In this document: piece after piece, positions 1 to 6,051 of the stretch
Position numbering within the stretch: the stretch's first letter is position 1
How the letters are laid out: every line of letters starts with the position of its first letter
Notes under the pieces: generated by a model
The model's database searches: none
What the model saw: the letters and a program-made list of their open reading frames with translations, nothing else
Told to the model about the DNA's origin: nothing
NCBI GenBank assembly: GCA_938003605.1
Contig: CALKYD010000105.1
Span: forward strand, 1 to 8,235
Reading direction: 5' to 3'
Length of the DNA: 8,235 bases
Origin: an uncultured Sulfolobales archaeon
Lineage (GTDB): Archaea > Thermoproteota > Thermoprotei_A > Sulfolobales > Desulfurococcaceae
Translations under genes and position numbers: made by a program

Positions 1-190
1 TCTGATCTGCTGGAGCTACTAGAGTCTTCCTCGAGCCAGTGAATATACTTATTGCAACTAAGTGTACTTTAGCACTGCCGTGCTTACCCGTCTTTGCTTT
101 AGTTACTTCAACAACTCTACACGGCTCTCCATCAATTACTACAAAGCTCCCGGGCTTTAAGTCACCTAGTGAAGCATAATTAATCCCCAT
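1..190 (-). CDS. eif5A: Translation factor aIF5A (eIF5A/EF-P family), N-terminal part, cut by the window edge
   Basis: Read on the minus strand from the ATG at 190-188, the first 63 codons encode the KOW/SH3-like N-terminal domain of archaeal aIF5A. The protein binds the ribosome and helps peptide-bond formation at stalling sequences. The diagnostic stretch is [14 protein letters not shown] (residues 33-46); Lys36 in GKHG is the expected site for deoxyhypusine/hypusine. It is preceded by [21 protein letters not shown], also typical of the family. The C-terminal OB domain lies beyond position 1. An in-frame TTG six codons upstream is possible, but the ATG fits the usual length of the family. 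TATA-like boxes at 230-250 give a plausible promoter. The gene is divergent from the tRNA-Trp gene. The assignment is firm. Confidence 0.95.
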   Translation of the reverse strand, partial: MGINYASLGDLKPGSFVVIDGEPCRVVEVTKAKTGKHGSAKVHLVAISIFTGSRKTLVAPADQ

Positions 191-229
191 ACACGTGCCC
201 TCGCTCAATACATCATGTGGAAACTATAG

Positions 230-250
230 GCTTAAACCTCCTTAAATAAT
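230..250 (-). promoter_or_regulatory. Probable TATA elements of the aIF5A gene
   Basis: On the minus strand this A/T-rich stretch reads attatttaag followed by gtttaagcc, two overlapping candidates for an archaeal TATA box. A start about 25 bases downstream would give a leader of roughly 15-30 bases before the ATG at 190. This is inferred from position and composition only. Confidence 0.4.
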
Positions 251-290
251 TATGCTGAAGCAAACTAACTAATGAAGGCTCAAAGTAAGG

Positions 291-300
291 CTTATTAAAG
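291..300 (+). promoter_or_regulatory. Probable TATA box of the tRNA-Trp gene
   Basis: The sequence cttattaaag lies about 40 bases upstream of the mature tRNA 5' end at 336. Transcription would begin near 320 and leave a short leader for RNase P to remove. No other A/T-rich box lies in the right place. Inference from position. Confidence 0.4.
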
Positions 301-335
301 CCGCTTACATAGATGAACAATGTATGAGTGTTAGC

Positions 336-479
336 GGGCCCGTAGCTCAGCCAGGTCGGAGCGGCGGGCTCCAGACCAATCTATGGGTCTATAGACCCTC
401 TAGTAAGGGAATGATAGAGGTCTGGAGATATGATAGTGGAGAGACCCGTAGGGCGGGGGTTCAAATCCCCCCGGGCCCA
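336..479 (+). tRNA. tRNA-Trp (anticodon CCA) with a 69-nt intron after position 37
   Basis: A complete cloverleaf can be built. The acceptor stem GGGCCCG (336-342) pairs with CGGGCCC (472-478), followed by discriminator A479. The D stem is GCTC (345-348) with GAGC (359-362). The anticodon stem is GCGGG (364-368) with CCCGT (445-449). The anticodon loop is C-T-CCA-G-A once 375-443 is removed, and the T arm is GGGGG-TTCAAAT-CCCCC (455-471). Anticodon CCA (371-373) specifies tryptophan, and A73 is usual for archaeal tRNA-Trp. No CCA tail is encoded. Exons are 336-374 and 444-479, giving a 75-nt mature tRNA. A small oddity is G rather than A before the 3' half of the D stem. The gene converges on the zinc-ribbon gene. 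Confidence 0.95.
375..443 (+). other. Archaeal tRNA intron with bulge-helix-bulge splice motif
   Basis: The intron sits at the canonical 37/38 site. A bulge-helix-bulge can be drawn. The central 4-bp helix is CTCC (369-372) with GGAG (438-441). It is flanked by two three-base bulges, both AGA (373-375 and 442-444), with the anticodon stem outside. Cutting after the second base of each bulge removes exactly 375-443. The inner helix is imperfect: ATCTAT (379-384) pairs with ATATGAT (428-434) with one bulged base. Inside lies a 14-base perfect palindrome (385-398), able to form GGGTC/GACCC. ATGATAG occurs twice (411-417 and 430-436) and resembles box C of C/D guide RNAs, but I see no clear CUGA box D. 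The tRNA splicing endonuclease should excise it. Confidence 0.85.
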
Positions 480-520
480 CTAGTCTTCTCCATAGGCATT
501 ACTTAAAAATGAGGGTGAAG

Positions 521-751
521 CTACTTGTTGACTTGCTTAAACACTTTTTTCTCCACTACAATGCCATTGCTCCCAAAAGCTATTGACAGCTGCTCCACTA
601 AATGCTTTGCTCCACACGAAGGGCACTTATAGTAGTAACTGATCCTCCTACTCCCATCGCTCAACTGCTCGCTTTCAGCAACTAAGTGCATTGGCCTACC
701 GCACTTCCTGCATATGCGTGCTTTCGAAGCCTCTTGACTCAATTGAACCAT
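521..751 (-). CDS. Small zinc-ribbon protein of unknown function (76 aa from the chosen start)
   Basis: The minus-strand frame encodes one zinc ribbon, CRKC, then 25 residues, then CPSC, with an aromatic YYYKCPSCG before the second knuckle. The spacing and aromatic lead resemble the zinc ribbons of TFIIS/RpoM-type transcription proteins, but I cannot assign it to that family. The frame stays open upstream to 1009, which would overlap mtnA. That is unlikely, so the choice is between ATG at 751 and ATG at 853. I prefer 751: a TATA-like gatttaaac lies at about 797-805 on this strand, and the ribbon begins 13 residues in. The start at 853 would add 34 residues without recognisable features. No membrane segment is visible. 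It may bind nucleic acid or be part of a transcription complex (inference). Confidence 0.65.
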   Translation of the reverse strand: MVQLSQEASKARICRKCGRPMHLVAESEQLSDGSRRISYYYKCPSCGAKHLVEQLSIAFGSNGIVVEKKVFKQVNK

Positions 752-796
752 CCTTACTCTACCTATCTTTATCTCCAAGTACTGGTTCTCACAACA

Positions 797-805
797 GTTT
801 AAATC
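797..805 (-). promoter_or_regulatory. Possible TATA box for the zinc-ribbon gene
   Basis: The minus strand reads gatttaaac here. A transcript start about 25 bases further on (near 775) would precede the ATG at 751. A second candidate, ccataaatcg near 884-893, would instead serve the upstream ATG at 853, so this box also bears on the start choice. Confidence 0.3.
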
Positions 806-856
806 TCTAAAGCCATAATTCGCGTCAAGCCTTGCAGCGAATGTAGCGAACATATT

Positions 857-866
857 GCTTAAATTA
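857..866 (+). promoter_or_regulatory. Probable TATA box of mtnA
   Basis: gcttaaatta lies about 50 bases before the preferred mtnA start at 915 and would place the transcript start near 887-891. The surrounding ttaaattaatta is nearly symmetric, so it could also be read on the minus strand. Confidence 0.45.
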
Positions 867-914
867 ATTAGCCGCCCCTGAGGTCGATTTATGGATGTGT
901 GTGGGGAGGAATTA

Positions 915-1991
915 ATGGACTCAACTAATGAAATACCATTAATTACTAGGGCTGTCTGGTGGAGTGAGGGGGGAGTCTGTTGGATCAATACTAAGGAGCT
1001 GCCATTCAAGGAAGCTGTAAAATGTACTAGAGACCCTGTTGAATTAGCTAAAGCAATAGTGGGAATGGAAATTAGGGGAGCACCAGCAATAGGCGTTGCC
1101 GCTGCTCTTGGAGTAGCAGCTTACGCAAAGTCTTTAGCTGATAGTGGAGTTGGGGTAGGTGAATTTAGAGACAAAGTACTTAGTGCAATAGAATTGCTTT
1201 GGAGGACTAGGCCGACTGCACACAACTTATTCTGGGCCTTAAGCAGAGTTAAGAAGATCTTGCTGAACTCGGATTCTGTGGACGTAGTGCACGCAGCTAA
1301 TGGAGTAGTGAGTGAAGCTCTGTCAATACTTAAGGAAGATCTTGAGGCAAACATCAGGATGGGCATTCATGGAGCAAGCTTAATAAACTACGGCTCAACA
1401 ATACTCACACACTGCAATGCCGGAGCATTAGCTACAGCAGGTTATGGAACTGTTGGAGCAGTAGTAAGAGTCGCCTGGCGCCAAGGGAGGATAGCTAAGT
1501 TAATAACTACTGAGACAAGGCCTTTGCTCCAAGGAGCTAGGTTAAACACCTGGGAGTACAGTAGGGAGGGCATACCAATTACATTGATAACGGACAACAT
1601 GGTTGGGTACGTCATGAGGAAGGGGCTCGTTGATGCAGTATTCGTTGGAGCTGATAGAATTACTAGAGAGGGCTTTGTGATAAATAAGATAGGGACGTAC
1701 ATGATTGCCCTAGCTGCGAAAAGACACGGAGTCCCATTCTACGTAGTAGCACCTACAAGCACTATTGACTTAAGTTCTTCAATAAGTGAAGTAACTATTG
1801 AGGAGAGGGATCCAGATGAAGTGAGGAGAGTTATGGACAAGCACTTAATAACTATACCCGACGTACCAGTAATGAATCCAGCATTCGATATAACTGACCC
1901 AGACCTCGTCACAGGCATAGTGACTGAGAAGGGTGTGCTTAGCCCCCCATTCACGGAGAGTTTAAGAAGAGTATCGGCAGCCGAAATGTAG
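915..1991 (+). CDS. mtnA: S-methyl-5-thioribose-1-phosphate isomerase (aIF2B/MtnA family)
   Basis: The 358-residue protein should convert methylthioribose 1-phosphate to methylthioribulose 1-phosphate in methionine salvage from MTA, in the cytoplasm. Family signatures in order: RGAPAIG (54-60), RPTAHNLFWAL (99-109), ILTHCNAGALATAGYGT (163-179), ETRPLLQGARL (200-210), ITDNM (225-229), GADRI (245-249), NKIGTY (257-262) and a C-terminal NPAFDITDPDLVTGIVTEKG. Cys167 and Asp247 match the catalytic cysteine and aspartate of MtnA. The full MtnA motif set and length argue against the related ribose-1,5-bisphosphate isomerase or aIF2B-like proteins. I chose ATG 915 because GGGAGG (904-909) sits five bases before it. 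An in-frame ATG at 891 lies near the predicted transcript start and would add eight residues. Some archaeal MtnA enzymes also act on 5-deoxyribose 1-phosphate. Confidence 0.93.
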   Translation: MDSTNEIPLITRAVWWSEGGVCWINTKELPFKEAVKCTRDPVELAKAIVGMEIRGAPAIGVAAALGVAAYAKSLADSGVGVGEFRDKVLSAIELLWRTRPTAHNLFWALSRVKKILLNSDSVDVVHAANGVVSEALSILKEDLEANIRMGIHGASLINYGSTILTHCNAGALATAGYGTVGAVVRVAWRQGRIAKLITTETRPLLQGARLNTWEYSREGIPITLITDNMVGYVMRKGLVDAVFVGADRITREGFVINKIGTYMIALAAKRHGVPFYVVAPTSTIDLSSSISEVTIEERDPDEVRRVMDKHLITIPDVPVMNPAFDITDPDLVTGIVTEKGVLSPPFTESLRRVSAAEM

Positions 1992-2061
1992 AGAGAACAC
2001 TTTGTTTACTTCATTTAAAACCTATGTAAGTGAACCTAGTTTATTAGGATGTAATCACCAA

Positions 2062-2109
2062 CTTAAATACTGGGGCATCTCTTACAGTAGGCTCAACTCA
2101 GAGGGAGGT
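2062..2109 (+). promoter_or_regulatory. nrdD promoter (TATA 2062-2069) and strong Shine-Dalgarno (2101-2109)
   Basis: cttaaata at 2062-2069 would set a transcript start near 2090-2094. gagggaggt at 2101-2109 then matches the archaeal anti-Shine-Dalgarno well, six bases before ATG 2116. The 124-base gap after mtnA and this separate promoter suggest that nrdD is transcribed on its own. I saw no clear operator. Confidence 0.55.
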
Positions 2110-2115
2110 CATTAA

Positions 2116-5100
2116 ATGAGCATTTTAGGGACATCAATAGACCCTCTTTTAAGGAAGTACTCTGAGTGGAGCGACTTCGACGTGCTGGAGAACGCCAATA
2201 GGTACCCTGGGCCAACAGGTTTCGCTAGCTATGTTGCTGAAAGAGCATTTGATGAGATAGCTCGCGCTACTCTACCTAAGGAGCTGGCTGAAGCACATGA
2301 CGAGGGCATAATATACATACATAAGCTCCCGTGGAGCATATATTTACCTTACTGCACGGGGCACTCTATTCAAAGAATTGTTCAAAAAGGCCTAGTTACG
2401 CCAACCATATCATCTAGGCCCGCCAGGCACTTCGACACTTTCGTCGACCACGTTGCCAACTACTTAATCACTATGCAGCACTACTTCACTGGAGCGCAAG
2501 CACTATCGTCAATTGAATGGTATAGCGGGCCATTCATAAGGAGGGACTCCCTTGACTACACGAGAGTTAAGCAGAACATTCAAAGACTGCTCTTCAACCT
2601 CAACTACCCAAGTAGAGTTGGAATGCAGTGTCTTTCAGAGGACACAGAGATCCTCACTCCAGAAGGATGGAAGTCATATAGTGAGGTAAGTGTTGGAGAC
2701 CAAGTCTATACATTCAACGTAGAGACGCGTAGACTTGAAGTAAAAGTAGTGAGGCACGTCTTCGTAGACAAGTACAGTGGTAAAATGTATAGCTTGCTGA
2801 ATAGAACGCAGAGTCAATTAATATCCCCTAGGCACCGCGTAGTCAGGCTAGCGTCCAGGGGTAAGTATAAGCTGGAGCCTATAGAGGATGTAATGAAGCT
2901 TAAACCACCGATCCCTATACCTACGCCAGCTGTTGCTGAAAACAGTAATTCAGGCGTGGAGCTAAGCAGTGAGGAAATAAAGCTGGTGGCGTGGGTACTG
3001 TCGAGAGGCCGTGTAAGGAAGTCTAAGAAAGGGCTTTCCATAGCGATTACGCTAAGATCCAGGGGTTCTTCAGTCAAAGACCTTGAAGAAATAGTGGGCC
3101 TGTTGAAGTGCTTCAACTTGGAGTATAAGGTTGAGGGCTACGGGAAGACAAACACTATAGTTAAGTTACCTGCTCACTCCTCAAAGAAGATCATTGATTT
3201 ACTTAAGGGAAGTGTAGAAGAGCCTCCTAAATGGCTGTATAAGCTGAGTAGATCGCAAGCAAGAACCTTTATCGAGGCTTACGCCAGTGGATCTGGGGAA
3301 GTGAGCGGAGGTAAGATAAGGATAGCTGTTTCAAGTCCATCAATGCTTAAAGCATTAGAGGCTGTAGCTGTCTTAGCTGGATACAGCGTTTCTTCAAGAA
3401 AGCTCTCCTCCAAGAAGCCGGGTGGTGAAGCTACTTACCTACTGACGCTCACTAACTCAAAGCATAGCTACATCAGTAGAGTCATTGAAGTAGACTACAG
3501 CGGCGTTATTTGGTCAGTTAACACAGATAATGAAACAGTAATCGCGAGGAGAAACGGCTGCATATTTATAACTGGCAATACGCCTTTCACTAACTTCACA
3601 ATAGCTTTAGACGCTCCAAGAATGATGCTTGACGGCGATTACGCTTACATAAGTGGTGAGAGAGCTGGCGCCCTAGGGGTATACGAAGCTGAGGCAAAGA
3701 CGTTCGTAAAGGCGCTTTCTGAGCTATATAGGGAGGGCGATGCGATGGGACAGCCATTTACATTCCCCATACCTACATTAATGGTTACAGCTAAAATGCT
3801 TTGGAATGACCCGGAGGTTTACGAATCAATATTTACAGCTGCTTCAAAGAGGGGGAGCTTCTACTGGCTTAACACAAGGATCATCGACCCTGACGCTACT
3901 TACGCTATGTGTCTACACGGCAGCGAACGCATAGTCTTTAGAGCTAATGGAGTAATACATGTAGCTGAATTTAGAGAATTCTTTAGAAACTACGCAGGTA
4001 CTCTTGAAGCTGAGGAACCCGATGGAGCTAAGTGGTATACAGCTAGAGGGGAAGTCGAAGTATTAGCCGTTGATATCGAGAGGGGTGAAGCTAGATGGAT
4101 GCCTGTGAAGAGGTTTTTAACAAAGAGGTTTAGGAAGGCAGTTAGGCTAAGGTTAGCTGATGGCAGAAGCGCCTTAGTCTCGCCAGATCACCCAGTGCCA
4201 GTATATTTAATGCATGAGGGGAGAGTAGAGGTACTTAGAGCGCTAGAACTAGTGGGCTTAGCCACTGATAAGAACTGCATGATCCCGGTTTTAGTTAAGG
4301 AAGTTGAAGGCAGTGAAAGCCATTACTTGAGTAAGCTAATTAAGGAAGTCGATGCCTCTAAAACGTGGGCAACAGACTATAGCCATAATGTAGGCAGCGG
4401 CTTTACAGCTCATCATAATACTTTGCACACGGAGTTCGGCTGGGCTGCGAGCGATGAGCGTAGAAATGCCATTGCAGAATCTATTGAGAAAACCCCTGGA
4501 CTCAGGCATCCGTGGAGCGGGGGAGAGCATTTACCTCAATTCATATGGGGCAGCCCACTAGGCTTTAGAAAGACCTTCCTACTTAAGTTGTTGAACAGTC
4601 ATGGATTCTTGAGCGAGAGGGCGTGGAGACTGCATCTATGGAGTGCAGAAACGGCTGAGGAGGTCATGTTATTAGCTTCCATTACTGGAGTGTACTGTTA
4701 CTTAAGGAAGCTTGACGAAGGATCATTTGAAGTAGTATTCCCAGTAGACGCGGAGAAACCGGGCGGGGAAGTAAAGCTCCATAGGGCTGGGGACTTAGTG
4801 TGGGTGGCTGTAGACGAGGCTGAAGAAGTAGAGCTGGAGAGTGATGAAGACTTCTACGACATCGAAGTCTATGGAACCCACTACTTCGTCCACAGCCTAG
4901 GTGTAGTCACTCACAACTGCTGCAGGATCGCAATAGATCTCGGTGAGTTCAAGCATTTGAACAATAGGTATTCGTTAAAGGACTTGAGGCAGTTGAAGAA
5001 GGAACTCTTAGTTAAGAGGGAGAGGATGAAGTTCAGCGGAGTGTGGGCTATACCTGATGTAACCGGAAGCATAAATGTAGTCGACGTTAACTTGCCTAGA

Positions 5101-5952
5101 GTAGCTTTAGAGTCTAGAAAAGACGATAGTGTTTTCTGGGAAAGACTCAATGACGCGCTAACTATGGCTAGAAGGGCCTTAGAGTGGTTTAGGGTAAGGT
5201 ACATCAAGTTACTGAAGGATTACCCAACGATATACAGCATGGTGGGCGAGTACTTATGGGAATTCCCGGGCAGCCACTTCAATACAATTGGTTTAATAGG
5301 CCTACCTGAGGCAGCAGCAATAATGGCTGGCGATCCAAGGCTATGGATCGAGGGCTCTAGGAGCGAGCACCTTAAGGCTGCTGAATGGATGAAGGGAGTA
5401 GTAGAGTACATAGTTAAAACAGCTAGAGAGTGGATGGCTGAGACGGGAGTCCCATGGAATGTAGAAGAAGTACCTGGTGAAAGCGCTGCTGCAAAGCTCG
5501 CGAGCAAAGATGCTAGCCGCTACCCAGAAGTCCTCAACTACATTCCAGATCCAAGTAACCCCATTTACTCAACGAGCATAGCGCCATACTATGCTGAAAT
5601 AAGCATTGCTGAAAAGATCGAGATAGAGTCAATGGTGCAAAAGTACTTCACCGGGGGAGTAATGATGCACATATTCTTGAGCGAAGAACCAGACCCTGAC
5701 GCCTTAGCTAGCTTAACGAAGAAGTTGATCAATACTGACGTAGTTTACTGGAGCTACACACCTGCATTAACCATATGCAGGAAATGCGGCAGATCCTACG
5801 TAGGAGTGTACTCAAGTTGCCCGAAGTGCGGGAGCAGTGAAGTAGATGTGTGGAGCAGGATAGTCGGCTACTATAGACCTCTCAGAAACTGGAATCCGTA
5901 TAGGAGGAGGGAGTTCTATAAGAGAAAACACTACTCGTCATCGCTGGCTTAA
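2116..5952 (+). CDS. nrdD: Anaerobic (class III) ribonucleoside-triphosphate reductase NrdD, precursor with two inteins
   Basis: The uninterrupted frame encodes 1278 residues. Removing two inteins (residues 172-488 and 599-934) leaves a 625-residue NrdD, normal for the family. The enzyme reduces ribonucleotides to deoxyribonucleotides using a glycyl radical installed by the radical-SAM activase NrdG, which is not in this window. Visible signatures: Cys80 in LPYCTGH, PFTNFT right after intein 1, Cys935-Cys936 in CCRIAID right after intein 2, a C-terminal zinc site CRKC/CPKC (Cys1221, 1224, 1235, 1238), and the glycyl-radical loop RIVGYY with Gly1251 (Gly598 after splicing). No N-terminal ATP-cone precedes the catalytic part, so the usual dATP activity switch seems absent. 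Class I and class II enzymes lack the C-terminal glycyl-radical loop, which settles the class. Start ATG has a strong ribosome site. Confidence 0.95.
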   Translation: MSILGTSIDPLLRKYSEWSDFDVLENANRYPGPTGFASYVAERAFDEIARATLPKELAEAHDEGIIYIHKLPWSIYLPYCTGHSIQRIVQKGLVTPTISSRPARHFDTFVDHVANYLITMQHYFTGAQALSSIEWYSGPFIRRDSLDYTRVKQNIQRLLFNLNYPSRVGMQCLSEDTEILTPEGWKSYSEVSVGDQVYTFNVETRRLEVKVVRHVFVDKYSGKMYSLLNRTQSQLISPRHRVVRLASRGKYKLEPIEDVMKLKPPIPIPTPAVAENSNSGVELSSEEIKLVAWVLSRGRVRKSKKGLSIAITLRSRGSSVKDLEEIVGLLKCFNLEYKVEGYGKTNTIVKLPAHSSKKIIDLLKGSVEEPPKWLYKLSRSQARTFIEAYASGSGEVSGGKIRIAVSSPSMLKALEAVAVLAGYSVSSRKLSSKKPGGEATYLLTLTNSKHSYISRVIEVDYSGVIWSVNTDNETVIARRNGCIFITGNTPFTNFTIALDAPRMMLDGDYAYISGERAGALGVYEAEAKTFVKALSELYREGDAMGQPFTFPIPTLMVTAKMLWNDPEVYESIFTAASKRGSFYWLNTRIIDPDATYAMCLHGSERIVFRANGVIHVAEFREFFRNYAGTLEAEEPDGAKWYTARGEVEVLAVDIERGEARWMPVKRFLTKRFRKAVRLRLADGRSALVSPDHPVPVYLMHEGRVEVLRALELVGLATDKNCMIPVLVKEVEGSESHYLSKLIKEVDASKTWATDYSHNVGSGFTAHHNTLHTEFGWAASDERRNAIAESIEKTPGLRHPWSGGEHLPQFIWGSPLGFRKTFLLKLLNSHGFLSERAWRLHLWSAETAEEVMLLASITGVYCYLRKLDEGSFEVVFPVDAEKPGGEVKLHRAGDLVWVAVDEAEEVELESDEDFYDIEVYGTHYFVHSLGVVTHNCCRIAIDLGEFKHLNNRYSLKDLRQLKKELLVKRERMKFSGVWAIPDVTGSINVVDVNLPRVALESRKDDSVFWERLNDALTMARRALEWFRVRYIKLLKDYPTIYSMVGEYLWEFPGSHFNTIGLIGLPEAAAIMAGDPRLWIEGSRSEHLKAAEWMKGVVEYIVKTAREWMAETGVPWNVEEVPGESAAAKLASKDASRYPEVLNYIPDPSNPIYSTSIAPYYAEISIAEKIEIESMVQKYFTGGVMMHIFLSEEPDPDALASLTKKLINTDVVYWSYTPALTICRKCGRSYVGVYSSCPKCGSSEVDVWSRIVGYYRPLRNWNPYRRREFYKRKHYSSSLA
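2629..3579 (+). mobile_element. Intein 1 in NrdD (317 aa) with a decayed LAGLIDADG domain
   Basis: The insert spans precursor residues 172-488 and splits GMQ from TPFTNFT. Block A is CLSEDTEILTPEGW with nucleophile Cys172. Block B is ISPRHRVV, with His240 and Ser in place of the usual Thr. Block F is around VIWSVNTDNETVIARRNG, and block G is CIFITGN, ending in Asn488. The next extein residue is Thr489. The penultimate residue is Gly rather than the usual His, a known intein variant. Between blocks B and F lie two LAGLIDADG-like helices, LVAWVLSRG (290-298) and IEAYASGSG (386-394). The acidic position is Arg297 in one and Ser393 in the other, so the homing endonuclease is probably dead. Splicing itself should still work, since the enzyme needs it. 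Confidence 0.92.
3910..4917 (+). mobile_element. Intein 2 in NrdD (336 aa) with a degenerate endonuclease region
   Basis: The insert spans precursor residues 599-934, between DATYAM and CCRIAID. Block A begins CLHGSERIVFRANG with nucleophile Cys599. Block B is LVSPDHPV with His692. Block F is FYDIEVYGTHYFVHSLG, and block G is VVTHN with the standard His933-Asn934 followed by Cys935. The centre (about 730-865) is endonuclease-sized. Only one LAGLIDADG-like helix can be picked out, LLKLLNSHG (822-830), followed by a stretch like the usual post-motif region (RLHLWSAETAEEVMLLASIT, 838-857). His829 occupies the acidic position and the first helix is unrecognisable. This suggests a former homing endonuclease that has decayed. 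The two inteins share little beyond the splicing blocks, so they look independently acquired. Confidence 0.92.
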
Positions 5953-6022
5953 CCAGTCCTTTTAACGATCCGGAGTCTAATAATTCTGCGTGCTTAGGCC
6001 GCATCCTATGCGACTAACGATA

Positions 6023-6032
6023 AGTATAAATT
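6023..6032 (+). promoter_or_regulatory. Probable TATA box for the small gene plus dcd
   Basis: agtataaatt in the 99-base gap after nrdD is the best TATA match there. A start about 25 bases downstream falls at 6052-6055, at the GTG of the small gene, so the message may be leaderless. It would also carry dcd. Confidence 0.5.
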
Positions 6033-6051
6033 CCGTAAGTATGTTTATGCT

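Noticed and set aside
286..299. GGCTT-ATTA-AAGCC hairpin upstream of tRNA-Trp as a terminator
   Set aside because: There is no gene ending there on either strand, and the loop coincides with the predicted TATA box of the tRNA.
385..398. Perfect 14-base palindrome in the tRNA intron as a protein-binding operator
   Set aside because: It is more simply the tip hairpin of the intron RNA, and it lies inside the transcribed tRNA precursor.
324..506. Open frame of 60 codons across the tRNA-Trp gene
   Set aside because: It lies almost wholly over the tRNA exons and intron, whose cloverleaf and splice motif explain the sequence.
752..1009. Upstream extension of the zinc-ribbon frame to ATG 1009
   Set aside because: It would overlap the start of mtnA by about 95 bases and the added residues look like antisense of mtnA coding sequence. 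Only the starts at 853 or 751 are credible.
4390..4422. AHHN followed by Thr at residues 765-769, resembling an intein C-terminus inside intein 2 (possible nested intein or second splice junction)
   Set aside because: No matching N-terminal splicing block pairs with it apart from the block A of intein 2 itself, there is no block F pattern just before it, and splicing there would leave the following 165 residues, including a good block F/G, inside NrdD. Likely chance.
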